Shown one piece after another: positions 38,179 through 47,230 of a stretch of 64,000 nt of DNA (the stretch's first letter is position 1; the number at the start of each line of letters is the position of its first letter). A program made the position numbers and the translations under genes. The DNA comes from Streptomyces sp. NBRC 110035 (GTDB lineage: Bacteria > Actinomycetota > Actinomycetes > Streptomycetales > Streptomycetaceae): contig NZ_BBNN01000017.1 of the NCBI RefSeq assembly GCF_000829695.1, positions 1 to 64,000 on the forward strand. The letters run 5' to 3'. A model generated the notes under the pieces. That model worked only from the letters and a program-made list of their open reading frames with translations, made no database searches and was not told the DNA's origin.

Positions 38179-40323
38179 GTGCGTCCGCCAGCCACTCCAC
38201 GCGAGAGATCCGCGTCCGAGCCCGCGCCAGAGAGCACATCGGCGCCCGTCACGCCTGCGGACACCTCTGCGGAGCCGCCTTCGCGGACCGAGGCGCGGAC
38301 CCGCCCCTCCTCGGAGTCGTCGGCGTCGGCCCTTGCCCATGAGCCCGTGACGGACCTTTCCGACCTGCCGCCCCTCTGGCCCGTGCACCGCGCCCGCGCG
38401 CTCCGGCCCGCCCTGCCGCTGCTCGCGGCGCTCGCCCTGTGGCTGTACGCGGTACGGCACACCGACGTGTCGCGGCTCGACGACTACGGTCTGGTCACCG
38501 CGCTCCACCCGGGCTTCTGGGCCGGCCTCGTCGTCCTCACCGCCGGCTTCTGGTACACGGTCCGCGACCGCGGCCGGCCAGGCGGCTGGCCGGCGGCGTA
38601 CGTGCTCGGGCTGCTGGTGATGGAGCGGGCCACGCAGGCCGTGCTCTACCCGACCCCGCTGTACGCCTGGGCGTGGAAGCACGACGGTGTCGTCGACCAC
38701 CTGCTGACCGCCGGCGGGCTCCAGACCGCCGACCGGATCGGTGACATGGCGGTCTACGACCAGTGGCCGGGCTTCTTCGCCGCGCAGGCGGCGCTGGTGC
38801 GGCTGCTGGGCGTGGACTCGGCGGCGATGTACATGGCGTGGTGGCCGCTGGCGTCCAGCCTGCTTCTGTTGTTCCCGCTGCTGCTGGTCTACCGCACCTT
38901 CACCGAGGACCGACGGCTGATCTGGACCGCGGTCTGGCTCTTCTCCGTCGCCAACTGGGTGGGCCAGGACTACTTCTCCCCGCAGTCCGTGGCCTTCGCG
39001 CTGCACCTCGGCGTGCTGGCCGTGGTGCTGCGCCGGTACGGCCGTTCCGGCGGGGGCGGGGGCGGGGGCGGGGCCGGGGACAGCGGGCGGCGGGGGCAGG
39101 CGATCTGGACCGTCGTGCTCACCGTGCTGGTGACGGCGATCGTCATCTCGCACCAGCTCACCCCCGCCATGCTGGTGGTGTCGCTGCTCGCGCTGGTGCT
39201 GCTCCGCCGCCACCGGGACTGGGTGCCGGTGGTCACGACGGTCGTCATCTTCCTGGCCTGGTGCCTGACGGCCGCGCTGCCCTTCCTGTCCGCCGCGCTG
39301 CCGGACATGCTCCGTGCCGTGGGCGACGTCGGCGGCAACGTCGAGACGGGCTACGGCGCCACCCCGACCGGTGCCGGGGCGATCGCGACCTCGTGGGCGG
39401 CCCGGCTGCTCTCGGGCTGCGTCCTGCTGCTGGCGGCGGCCGGGGTCTGGCTCCAGCCCGTACTGCGGTACCGCGCGATGCCGCTGCTGGTGATCACGGC
39501 GGCACCGCTGCCGATGTTCGTCGCGAGCAGTTACGGCAGCGAGATGATCTTCCGGGTCCTGATGTTCATACTGCCCGGCGTCGCCTTCTTCGCCGCCGCC
39601 GCCCTGCTGCCCAAGGTGCGCACCCTCGCGGCGACGGAGGCGGCGACGGAGGCGGCGGCGAGGGCCCGCGGTGACGCCCGGCTCCGCGACGCGGACCGGG
39701 TTCCCGCCCGCGGCAGCACCGGTGACCGGTCCCGGTCCCGGTTCCGTACCGGCTTCGGCATCCGGGTCCGGGGCCCGCTGCCCGTGCTGCTCGCCGGGAC
39801 CCTGGCGTTCGTCCCGAGCTACTCCGGCAAGGACCGGGTCAACTACTTCCCGCCGCAGGAGGTGGCCCTGGTGGGGCAGCTCTTCGACGAGGCGCCCGAG
39901 GGTTCGCTGGTCGTTGCCGCCAACCGCAACTACCCGCTCGCCTACGCCTCGTACGGAAGCATCGACCACTACTGGTTCCTCGAGGACGACCGGAGTCACG
40001 TCGACGAGATCGTGCGGGACCCGGCCGGCACCCTCGCCACCGACATGGCAGGGGTGGACCGCCCGAGCCGGGCCTACTTCCTCTTCACCCAGGGCCAGTT
40101 GGCCAACTCCGAGATGAACGGTCAGCTCACCGGCGCCCAGTTGAGCAGCGTCCTGGACTCCGTCGCCGCGTCCCCGCGGTTCCGGCTGGTGGCGGAGAAC
40201 AGCGCGGGGTCGGTCTACGCACTGCGGCAGGCGCAGGAAGCGGGAGGAACGCAGGGGCCGCGGAGAACGGAAGGGGCAGAGGCGACCGAGGGGACCGAGG
40301 CGGAAGGGGGAGTGGAGCGGTGA
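38179..40323 (+). CDS. Large polytopic membrane protein, polymerase or glycosyltransferase-like
   Basis: A 714-residue protein with a 60-residue disordered start, about 12-14 helices from 75 to 470, and an extracytoplasmic C-terminal domain at about 550-690 (FFPPQEVALVGQLFDEAPEG, SIDHYWFLEDDRSHVDEIV). A signature NWVGQDYFSPQSVAFALHLG lies in the loop region after helix 7. The layout recalls Wzy polymerases or GT-C enzymes of exopolysaccharide loci, in which a loop acts on lipid-linked sugar. A Gly-only run (GGGGGGGGAG) sits at about 290. GTG at 38179 has a strong ribosome site AGGGGGGAACCACC. I could not assign a named family. Confidence 0.7.
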   Translation: MRPPATPRERSASEPAPESTSAPVTPADTSAEPPSRTEARTRPSSESSASALAHEPVTDLSDLPPLWPVHRARALRPALPLLAALALWLYAVRHTDVSRLDDYGLVTALHPGFWAGLVVLTAGFWYTVRDRGRPGGWPAAYVLGLLVMERATQAVLYPTPLYAWAWKHDGVVDHLLTAGGLQTADRIGDMAVYDQWPGFFAAQAALVRLLGVDSAAMYMAWWPLASSLLLLFPLLLVYRTFTEDRRLIWTAVWLFSVANWVGQDYFSPQSVAFALHLGVLAVVLRRYGRSGGGGGGGGAGDSGRRGQAIWTVVLTVLVTAIVISHQLTPAMLVVSLLALVLLRRHRDWVPVVTTVVIFLAWCLTAALPFLSAALPDMLRAVGDVGGNVETGYGATPTGAGAIATSWAARLLSGCVLLLAAAGVWLQPVLRYRAMPLLVITAAPLPMFVASSYGSEMIFRVLMFILPGVAFFAAAALLPKVRTLAATEAATEAAARARGDARLRDADRVPARGSTGDRSRSRFRTGFGIRVRGPLPVLLAGTLAFVPSYSGKDRVNYFPPQEVALVGQLFDEAPEGSLVVAANRNYPLAYASYGSIDHYWFLEDDRSHVDEIVRDPAGTLATDMAGVDRPSRAYFLFTQGQLANSEMNGQLTGAQLSSVLDSVAASPRFRLVAENSAGSVYALRQAQEAGGTQGPRRTEGAEATEGTEAEGGVER

Positions 40324-40748
40324 CACCGCAGGCTCTCGTGATCCGGATGCTTCCGCCGTTTGCCGGCTGGCTGGCGCTGGCCGCGCTCGCCCTGCCCGGT
40401 GGCTCGCCGCTGCGGGGCGCGGCTGTCGTGGTCTTCCTGGCGGCGGGGCCGGGCACGGCACTGGTCGGCCTCTGCGGTCCCGCGCTGCGCGCACGGTCCC
40501 CACGGGAGCCCGTCGAGCGGCGCGACCCCGACTTCGTCCGCCACTCCGACCTGCTGGAACGGCTGATGCTGGCCGTCTTCGTCAGCATCGCCGCGGTGAT
40601 GATCGTCGCGACGGTGCTGATCGCCACACACACCTTCAGCGCCCAGCGGGTGCTGCTGGCCCTGACGCTGCCGACCACGCTCGCCGCGTTCTGCCCGCGG
40701 CTGCGTGCTTCCCCGCCGTCGAGGACACGGAAGGGTTCCGTCCTGTGA
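40320..40748 (+). CDS. Small membrane protein of the polysaccharide cluster
   Basis: A 142-residue protein. Two hydrophobic hairpins are at about 9-50 and 82-128 (LMLAVFVSIAAVMIVATVLI), with a basic segment RARSPREPVERRDPDF between. No family is recognised. It overlaps the genes on both sides by GTGA, so it is translated as part of the unit and may be a subunit or helper of the neighbouring polymerase-like protein. Confidence 0.7.
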   Translation: MTPQALVIRMLPPFAGWLALAALALPGGSPLRGAAVVVFLAAGPGTALVGLCGPALRARSPREPVERRDPDFVRHSDLLERLMLAVFVSIAAVMIVATVLIATHTFSAQRVLLALTLPTTLAAFCPRLRASPPSRTRKGSVL

Positions 40749-41932
40749 GGTTCGCTCGTCCGCTTCGCCGTATCACCGCCGCCCTGCGCGGTGTTCGACC
40801 AGGAGCCGGCCCGACCGCAGACCCTCCCGCCGGCCCCGAATACCCCGCGGGAACCGGACGGCATCGCAGGCGGAAGGCCGGGCGGCCGGCCGCGGACCGC
40901 CGTCGGGCAGTGATCACCTCGGCCGCGGTCGTCTCCGCGGTGCTGGTCGCCGTCCTCGCCCTGCGGAACACCTCGGAGCCCGCCCGGGCGGACGGGGAGT
41001 GCCGGCCCACGGAACTGCTCGAACCGCCGTGCGGCGCCTGGTTCGGGGCCTTCGTGCCGCACGAACGGGCCAACCTGGAGGAGAAGGTGGAGGCCTACGA
41101 GGAACAGGTGGGCCGCAAGCTCGACATCGTCTACACGTACCACGACATGTCCCTGCCCGAAGGCACTCGCAGGGAGGGTCAGTTGCTGAGCCCGGAGGAG
41201 CAAAGGGTGGGCGAGGAGCACATGTTGCTGCTCTCCTGGGAGAGCAAGTGGTGGGGCGGCACGAAGGAGCAGCAGCCGAGGTGGGAGGAGATAGCCGCCG
41301 GTGACCTGGACGCGACCGTGATCGACGTCCAGGCGCAGCGCATCAAGGACTACGGGCAGCGCACGGGGAAGAAGGTCTTCCTCTCCTTCGACCTCGAGAT
41401 GGACACGCGTACCCCGGCCAACGGCACACCGGCCCAGTACGTGCGGGCGTACCGGCACATCCACGACCGGTTCCGGGAACTCGGCGTGGACAACGTGGTG
41501 TGGACCTGGATCATCACCGGCTACCTGAACCACGGCGACCTGTTCACGGGGATGTATCCGGGGGACGAGTACGTCGACTGGATCGGCTACAACCAGTACA
41601 ACTACTACCGCTGCCACGAAACCGGTTGGCTGACCTTCGAGCAGACCCAGACGGCCACGCACGAGTGGATACGCGAGAACATCTCCGCCGACAAGCCGAT
41701 GATGCTCTCCGAGTTCGGCAGCGCAGCCGACTCGGCCCGGCCGAAACGGCAGGCGGAGTGGTACGCGCAGGTGCCGCCCGTGCTGAAGGGCCTGGAGGGC
41801 GTCAAGGCCGCGCTCCAGTGGAACCACCGTGACCCCGGGCCCCACTGCGACCTGGCCGTGGCCAACGAGGCGGCGTGGGAGGCCCTGCGGAAGGTGGCGG
41901 CCGACCCGCATCTGAACCAGCCGACCGAGTGA
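40745..41932 (+). CDS. Membrane-anchored GH26-like glycoside hydrolase
   Basis: A 395-residue protein. The N-terminus is basic with one anchor helix (about 55-75), then an extracytoplasmic (beta/alpha)8 domain. Candidate catalytic residues are Glu218 in FLSFDLEMD (acid/base) and Glu323 in MMLSEFGSAA (nucleophile), the spacing expected for family 26 (mannanase-like). Tryptophan-rich NVVWTWIITGY and GYNQYNYYRC line the cleft. Hydrolases in export loci commonly trim or release nascent polymer, so that role is inferred. GTG at 40745 overlaps the preceding stop. Confidence 0.78.
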   Translation: MRFARPLRRITAALRGVRPGAGPTADPPAGPEYPAGTGRHRRRKAGRPAADRRRAVITSAAVVSAVLVAVLALRNTSEPARADGECRPTELLEPPCGAWFGAFVPHERANLEEKVEAYEEQVGRKLDIVYTYHDMSLPEGTRREGQLLSPEEQRVGEEHMLLLSWESKWWGGTKEQQPRWEEIAAGDLDATVIDVQAQRIKDYGQRTGKKVFLSFDLEMDTRTPANGTPAQYVRAYRHIHDRFRELGVDNVVWTWIITGYLNHGDLFTGMYPGDEYVDWIGYNQYNYYRCHETGWLTFEQTQTATHEWIRENISADKPMMLSEFGSAADSARPKRQAEWYAQVPPVLKGLEGVKAALQWNHRDPGPHCDLAVANEAAWEALRKVAADPHLNQPTE

Positions 41933-41986
41933 GTGGACACGGGAGGAGGCCGCGTCCGGCCGTCCGCCCGGTGCGTCCCGTGACTC
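41931..41986. terminator. Hairpin between convergent GH26-like and deacetylase genes
   Basis: CACGGGA (41938-41944) pairs with TCCCGTG (41976-41982), and outside it GAGT pairs with ACTC. The loop is long, so confidence is moderate. It overlaps both stop regions. Confidence 0.4.
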
Positions 41987-42806
41987 AGCCCGCGAACTCC
42001 GGTCCGCGGAGTGTCGCCCGGGCGCGCCGGTACCAGCGCCAGGCGATCGTCTTCGGGCCGTCGCGGTAGGGGGCGACGCGGGCACCGCCGCCCGCCAGCC
42101 AGGCCCTGACGTCGGCGACGGTGTGGCTGCGGCGGACGATGAGCCGGGCGATGCGGTAGCGCTCGTCCCGGTCCGAGCTGAGCGCGTGCCGCACCGCGGT
42201 CGCCGTCTCGTACCCGGCGCGGGACGCCACGGCCCTCACCCGGGGGCTGTTGTAGCCGTGCGGGTAGGCGAGATGGGGGACCGGATGGCCGAGGGCGTCC
42301 TCCAGCACGGCCTTGGAGTCGACCAGTTCGGCGCGCAGCTGCTTCCCGGTCAGCGTGTCCAGCTGGGCGTGGCTGACCGTATGGCTGCCGATCTCCATTC
42401 CGGAAGCCTCCAGCTCCGCCACCCGGTCCAGGGTCATCATCGGCGCCGGCGGCAGCAGGCTGCGGCCGCCCGGGGTGATGGCACCGGTGGTGAGGTACGC
42501 CGTGGCCGGCAGGGAGCGCCGGGCCAGGAGGCCGGCGGTGGGACCGGGCAGGTCCGCGAAGCCGTCGTCGAAGGTCAGGAGCACCGGCCGGGGCGGCAGG
42601 GGTGCCCGCCCGGTGAGATGGCCGGCGAGGGCGCTGATGGTGACGGGGGTGCGGCCGCTGTCCTCGAGGGCGTCGAGATGCGCCGCGAACTCCCTTGGCG
42701 TGACGGTGAACTCGGCGATCCAGCCGGGTGGATCGTCCATCACGGCGTGGTAGAGGAACACCGGGACGGCCACAGGCTCCGGGGCCTGCGAGGGCGACGC
42801 CGTCAT
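41985..42806 (-). CDS. Polysaccharide deacetylase (NodB/CE4)
   Basis: A 273-residue protein from ATG 42806 (MTASPSQAPEPVAVPVFLYH). The CE4 motifs are present: LLTFDDGFADL (catalytic and metal Asp), IGSHTVSHAQLDTL (His-x3-His metal site) and AYPHGYNSPRV. The family removes N-acetyl or O-acetyl groups from sugar polymers. No signal peptide or anchor is seen, which is unusual for an enzyme acting on exported polymer. It could act on lipid-linked precursors inside the cell. It overlaps the glycosyltransferase gene by 4 bases. Confidence 0.88.
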   Translation of the reverse strand: MTASPSQAPEPVAVPVFLYHAVMDDPPGWIAEFTVTPREFAAHLDALEDSGRTPVTISALAGHLTGRAPLPPRPVLLTFDDGFADLPGPTAGLLARRSLPATAYLTTGAITPGGRSLLPPAPMMTLDRVAELEASGMEIGSHTVSHAQLDTLTGKQLRAELVDSKAVLEDALGHPVPHLAYPHGYNSPRVRAVASRAGYETATAVRHALSSDRDERYRIARLIVRRSHTVADVRAWLAGGGARVAPYRDGPKTIAWRWYRRARATLRGPEFAG

Positions 42807-44179
42807 CGCGCGCCTCCGGCCGCCCGGCCGCCGGAGGCCTTCCCCGTCGTGCCGCCTGCAGCCCGCCGGGACCGCAGATAGCCGACCGGGCCGTACAGCA
42901 TCCCCTTGCGCTGCAGCCGTGAGAGGCGGCGCGGCCAGGGATGCGTGCGGGTGCCGTGATCGCCCGGAGCAGCCGAGCCGGCACCGGCGTCCCCGGCGTC
43001 CCGTACGGCGGTGAGGTCGCGGGCGTGGGACAGACCGCGGGGCAGCCGGGCCAGGAACGCCGGCAGCAGCGCGGGCCGGTTGACCAGGACCGCCGTGAGA
43101 CAGGCGGTGAGGCCGGCGCCGTAGCCGAACGCCTGGGTCTCCAGATCGGCCCACGTCTTCCGGTGGTGGTGCCACACCAGCGCCCGGGGCGTGTAGCGCA
43201 GCCTGTGCCCCTGGGCGAGGACCCGGACGAACCCGTACAGGTCGTCGCCGCCCCGGGCGGGCGTTCCGGCGCCGGTGGCCGGGTCGAAACCACCGACCGC
43301 GCGCAGCACCTCCGTACGGAACGCCATGTTCGCCCCGGAGCCGAACCGGCCCGCGGTGAAGGGGAACAGCGGTTCGTCGCGGGGCGGGTCCTGCGGGTCG
43401 TACGTCGTCGGCGTGAACCCCTTCGCGAAACCGCCGTGGCTCTCCAGCAGGACCTGGGCCGGGGTGCGCAGCCGGGCGGGCAGGATCAGGCCGGTGGCGC
43501 AGCCGAGTCCCGGGTCGGCGGCGAAGGGCGCGGTCAGCTCGGTGAGCCAGCGGGCGTCGGCGACGACGTCGTCGTCGGTGAACGCGATCACCTCGCCCAG
43601 GGCGTGGGCGAGCCCGGTGTTGTGCGCGGTCGCGAGTCCGGGGACCGGCTCGCGCACGTACCGCACACGCTCCCCGTACTTCCGCTGCACCAGGTCGCGC
43701 GTCTCGTCCGACACGGGCGCGTTGTCGACGACGACGGTCTCGAAGTGCGGATGGTCCTGCGCGAGGAGCGAGTCGAGGGCGCGGGTGAGCTGTCCGGCCC
43801 GCTCCCGGGTGGCCACGACGACCGAGGCGAACGGCGGCGGGGGCGGCCCGGCGGCCCCCACGGCCACCCTTGCCGTGTCATGCCTCTGCCCTTGCCCTTG
43901 CCCCTGGCCCCGCTCTTGCCCGTGTGCCTGCCGTGCGAGCGCCGCCAGGACCGTCGTCGGATCGGCCCCCTCAGGGACCCTTCCCAGCAGCGTGCCCACC
44001 GGTAGGCCGTCCCTCCTGACCAGCAGGAACACCTCGCCGTGCGTCACCGGCGGGCTGCCCGGACCGGGTCTCAGGGCAGCTTCCCCCTCCGCACCGGTCA
44101 GGTCCAGTTCGGCGACCTGGACCGCGCCGATGTCCAGGAACCGCCGTATCTCCCCCTGCGTACGTGCCGTGCGGGACAT
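42803..44179 (-). CDS. Family 2 glycosyltransferase
   Basis: A 458-residue protein starting at ATG 44179 behind a strong ribosome site (GGGGAGGACTC). An N-terminal region of about 115 residues is not part of the usual fold and ends in a Gln/Gly run (ERGQGQGQGQRH). The GT-A domain begins at FASVVVATRERAGQLTRALD and includes VIAFTDDDVVADARWLTEL (DxD), FGSGANMAFRTEVLRAVGGF and RGGDDLYGFVRVL. The C-terminal hydrophobic stretch LTACLTAVLVNRPALLPAFL may touch the membrane. It should add a sugar to the repeat unit. The ATG at 44197 is a less likely start. Confidence 0.88.
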   Translation of the reverse strand: MSRTARTQGEIRRFLDIGAVQVAELDLTGAEGEAALRPGPGSPPVTHGEVFLLVRRDGLPVGTLLGRVPEGADPTTVLAALARQAHGQERGQGQGQGQRHDTARVAVGAAGPPPPPFASVVVATRERAGQLTRALDSLLAQDHPHFETVVVDNAPVSDETRDLVQRKYGERVRYVREPVPGLATAHNTGLAHALGEVIAFTDDDVVADARWLTELTAPFAADPGLGCATGLILPARLRTPAQVLLESHGGFAKGFTPTTYDPQDPPRDEPLFPFTAGRFGSGANMAFRTEVLRAVGGFDPATGAGTPARGGDDLYGFVRVLAQGHRLRYTPRALVWHHHRKTWADLETQAFGYGAGLTACLTAVLVNRPALLPAFLARLPRGLSHARDLTAVRDAGDAGAGSAAPGDHGTRTHPWPRRLSRLQRKGMLYGPVGYLRSRRAAGGTTGKASGGRAAGGAR

Positions 44180-44292
44180 GAGTCCTCCCCTCTTCACGAA
44201 CGGTGGTCACAAGCGGCCGTGTCCGTGGCCGTCCCGAGCGGTTCCCGTGCTCACGACCGGAACACCCCCGACGAACCGACTGCCTGACGGAC

Positions 44293-45384
44293 TCAGGGCC
44301 GGCGCAGCCGCGCCGCCCCCTTCAAGGTGCGCGACGCCAGTGAGGCGAGACGGGGGCGGGCGACGACGAAGCCGTGCACGCGGCGCGCGGGCTCGCGGCG
44401 CAGCAACTGGAGCGTGGCGCCCAGGCCGGGACGCGTCGCCTCACCTTCGTGGACGGCGCGTTCGCCCGTTTTCAGCGCGTCCTTGTACTCGGCCGGGCCA
44501 CGTCCCATGTCGAGCAGGCCGATGCCCTCGCCGGCCGCCGCCTCGGCCATCCGCAGATGCAGCACGAGCCCCGGCGAGAACTTCGCGAACTCCGGGTCGT
44601 ACGCCGGGAACCAGCAGGCCAGCACGGAGGCCGAGCGCAGGCCGAAGTGGGCGGCGACGGGACGGTCCCCGGCGTACAGGACGGACAGCGTGCCCGCGCA
44701 CTCCGCAGCCCGGGTTCCGGCCAGGCGGCCCACGAGCCGGGCGATCCACTCCTGCGCGAACCGGTCGCGACGCCCGGTCCTGCGGTACTGCGCCGACTTC
44801 CACCCGATGAGGGCGCGCAGCGCGGCCGGGTCGCGTTCGTCGAACACGAACCGCACGGGGCCGGCCTGGCGGCCGAGCCTGCGCTCCTTGGCCAGGGTGG
44901 TCTTCAGGAACTTCGGCGACTGGGTGCGCAGCACGGACTCGTAGGTCTCGTAGCCCTTCTCCACGTCGATGACGAAGGTGGCGTGCTCCCGGGCCGCCTG
45001 CGGGACGAACAGGGCCTGGCCCGCCTCCAGGTTGTCGAAGGCGAAGCTCGACAGCGAGCAGGCACGCAGCAGTTCACCGGTCTCCGGCACGAGACCCGGC
45101 CGAAGGACGGCGCCCTGGCAGTCCGAGACCCCGAGCCCGATCGCCCGGCCCTGCCCCCACGCGCCCCGCTCGTACGGCAGGAAGCCGGCCGGCTCGGCGG
45201 ACGCCCCCTCGTACAGCACCGCGACCCGGGCCCGCGGCCGCACCCCGGACACGGCGGCGGCGAACTCCGGTTCCATGAACGGGCTGCGCGGTGCCTTCGA
45301 GACGGCGCGCAGCTCACGCCATCGCTCCCGCTCCCCCTCGCCGAGTTCGTCGAGCCTCAGCACACGTGTGCGTCCGCTGTTCAC
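44293..45384 (-). CDS. GNAT/FemAB-like acyltransferase (BioF2 domain)
   Basis: A 363-residue protein with two fused GNAT folds. The central BioF2-like domain has KFLKTTLAKERRLGR, then LSVLYAGDRPVAAHFGLRSA and GIGLLDMGRGPAEYKDAL. This family is common in exopolysaccharide loci (CelD-like) and is thought to acylate sugars or attach amino acids. A family role is known, but the substrate here is not. It is preceded on the coding strand by the divergent HAD gene and followed by the glycosyltransferase 113 bases later. Confidence 0.8.
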   Translation of the reverse strand: MNSGRTRVLRLDELGEGERERWRELRAVSKAPRSPFMEPEFAAAVSGVRPRARVAVLYEGASAEPAGFLPYERGAWGQGRAIGLGVSDCQGAVLRPGLVPETGELLRACSLSSFAFDNLEAGQALFVPQAAREHATFVIDVEKGYETYESVLRTQSPKFLKTTLAKERRLGRQAGPVRFVFDERDPAALRALIGWKSAQYRRTGRRDRFAQEWIARLVGRLAGTRAAECAGTLSVLYAGDRPVAAHFGLRSASVLACWFPAYDPEFAKFSPGLVLHLRMAEAAAGEGIGLLDMGRGPAEYKDALKTGERAVHEGEATRPGLGATLQLLRREPARRVHGFVVARPRLASLASRTLKGAARLRRP

Positions 45385-45558
45385 CTGACCCCCCGATCAA
45401 GTCCCCCCTGGACACCTGGAAGGTACCGCCCGGGACCAGGAGGACGGTAGGTGGCGGAGCGGGTTGCCGCCAAGTGGTGCACAGGCCGCGGACGGTGCGC
45501 GGGACGGGTGCCCGGGGCGTGGTGAGCCGGGGGCGCGCGGTGTCCGTATTCTCTGATC

Positions 45559-46428
45559 ATGGCCGCACCCACCGATTGCTCGCTCATCGCCACCGACCTG
45601 GACGGGACGCTGCTGCGTGGCGACGACACCCTCTCCGACCGCTCCCTCGCCGCGCTGGCGCTGGTGGCGCGGGCCGGTGTCCGGCACCTCGTGGTGACGG
45701 GGCGCCCGGCGCCCCGGGTGCGGCCGCTCCTGGACGACCTGGGGTCCACGGGGCTCGCGGTGTGCGCACAGGGCGCGCAGGTGTACGACGCCGGCACGGA
45801 CCGGCTGCTGTGGTCGGTCACCCTGGACCGGGAACTGGCGGAGACCGCGCTCGGCAAGATCGAGGCCGAGGTGGGGGAGCTGTACGCCGCGGTCGACCAG
45901 AACGGGGCGGACGGGCTCACCCTGATCGAGTCGGGCTATCTGATGCCGCACCCGACGCTGCCGGCCGTGCGGGTCGAACGGCGGGACGATCTGTGGGCCC
46001 GGCCGATCAGCAAGGTGCTGCTGCGCCACCCCGAACTGACCGACGACGCGTTGGCGGCGGCGGCCCGTGCGGCGGTCGGCTCGCTGGCCACGGTCACGAT
46101 GTCGGGGCCGGGCACCGTGGAACTCCAGCCGTGCGGTGTCACCAAGGCGACGGGGCTCGCGCTGGCCGCCGAGCACCTGGGGCTGGATCCCGGGCGGACC
46201 GTCGCCTTCGGCGACATGCCCAACGACATCCCGATGTTCGACTGGGCGGTCCACGGAGTCGCCATGGCCAACGCGCACCCCGAGCTCAAGGCGGTGGCCG
46301 ACGAGGTCACCACGTCGAACGAGGACGACGGCGTGGCCGTCGTCCTCGAGCGGTTGTTCGGCGGAGCGGAGCCGCGCGTGCCCCCGCACGTGCTGCCCCG
46401 CCCCAGGTCCGGGAGGGTGTCCCGGTAG
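45559..46428 (+). CDS. Cof-type HAD-IIB hydrolase
   Basis: A 289-residue phosphatase. The nucleophile motif is LIATDLDGTLLRGDD (Asp13, Asp15), motif II is RHLVVTGRPAPRV, and motif IV is VAFGDMPNDIPMFDWA with the cap domain between. Members dephosphorylate small metabolites such as sugar phosphates or flavin precursors. Specificity cannot be read from the sequence. It stands alone with its own start. Confidence 0.9.
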   Translation: MAAPTDCSLIATDLDGTLLRGDDTLSDRSLAALALVARAGVRHLVVTGRPAPRVRPLLDDLGSTGLAVCAQGAQVYDAGTDRLLWSVTLDRELAETALGKIEAEVGELYAAVDQNGADGLTLIESGYLMPHPTLPAVRVERRDDLWARPISKVLLRHPELTDDALAAAARAAVGSLATVTMSGPGTVELQPCGVTKATGLALAAEHLGLDPGRTVAFGDMPNDIPMFDWAVHGVAMANAHPELKAVADEVTTSNEDDGVAVVLERLFGGAEPRVPPHVLPRPRSGRVSR

Positions 46429-46511
46429 GACTCGGCGTCCGCCGGTGCGGCCGGTGCGGCCGGCGTTCCGGTGTGGCGACGGGCCCGGACGCATCGGACG
46501 TCCCAGGTGTC

Positions 46512-47000
46512 TCAGTAGGCGCCGAAGACGTTGTCGATGGAGCCGTAGCGGTCCGCCGCGTAGTTGCAGGCCGCCGCGATGTTCGCGACCGGGTCGAACG
46601 GGTCGAAGGCCGTGCCGGGCACGTGGTACGCCTGGAAGGTCGGGTCGATGACCTGGAGCAGGCCCTTCGACGGGGTGCCGGCCATGGCGTTGGAGTCCCA
46701 CAGGTTGATGGCCTGCGGGTTGCCGGACGACTCGCGCAGGATGTTGCGGTGGATGGAGTCGTAGCTGCCGGGGATGCCGTGCTGCGCCATGACGGACAGC
46801 GACTCGCGGATCCAGCCGTCGAGGTTGTCCGGGTACGCGGTCACGGTGCCGGCGGCAGGGGCGGATGTCGCGGCGGTGGGCGCGGCGGAGGCGGCGGAGG
46901 CGCCGAACAGCGGGAGGGCGACCGCCGCGACACCGGCGACGGCGAAGGAGCGGACGAGGCGGGAGCGGCCGAAGCGGCGGGGCGGACCGGATGCGGTCAT
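46512..47000 (-). CDS. Secreted SLT-type lytic transglycosylase
   Basis: A 162-residue protein with a signal peptide (SFAVAGVAAVALPLFGASAASA, cleaved near 40) and a single lysozyme-like SLT domain. The catalytic Glu is Glu90 in NILRESSGNPQAINLWDSNA, and SKGLLQVIDPTFQAYHV is the second family mark. It ends ACNYAADRYGSIDNVFGAY, as in short Rpf-like or SLT enzymes of actinomycetes. ATG at 47000 has the ribosome site AGGAGAGG 9 bases ahead. The riboswitch upstream predicts control by c-di-AMP. Confidence 0.9.
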   Translation of the reverse strand: MTASGPPRRFGRSRLVRSFAVAGVAAVALPLFGASAASAAPTAATSAPAAGTVTAYPDNLDGWIRESLSVMAQHGIPGSYDSIHRNILRESSGNPQAINLWDSNAMAGTPSKGLLQVIDPTFQAYHVPGTAFDPFDPVANIAAACNYAADRYGSIDNVFGAY

Positions 47001-47017
47001 GTCTGTGTTCCTCTCCT

Positions 47018-47155
47018 ACGCCTGCGAGGTGAGCTGTCGGGTTCGGGCGGGAGAGTGCCCGGCCGTGCCCCTGCGGGCATGGCTTCACCCCGAGCCGTTC
47101 CGGGTGCGAACCGGTCCGGCGGCCTACCTGGGTCCCCCGCTCCTGCCGTGCGTGA
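47018..47155 (-). promoter_or_regulatory. c-di-AMP riboswitch (ydaO/yuaA class)
   Basis: Read on the minus strand, the leader holds the class marks in order: GGGGGACCCAGGTAGG (about 47122-47137), CGGGGTGAAGCC (47081-47092), a variable arm CCCGCAGGGG, then CCGACAGCTCACCTCGC with AGGCGTAGGAG just before the ribosome site. These match the ydaO consensus as known from Streptomyces cell-wall hydrolase leaders. High c-di-AMP normally turns such genes off. Boundaries are approximate. Confidence 0.88.
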
Positions 47156-47230
47156 GTGAGTTCGTCGATGGGTGGCGCGGGCGGCGGCAGGATTCGGCGT
47201 CCGCCCGACAAGCCGGGAACGTATGCGAGT

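Noticed and set aside
35296..40503. Minus-strand open frame of 1735 codons opposite the flippase and polymerase-like genes
   Set aside because: The product is rich in Arg, Gln, His and Glu without structure, and it spans several plus-strand genes with membrane helices and overlapping starts. It is a shadow.
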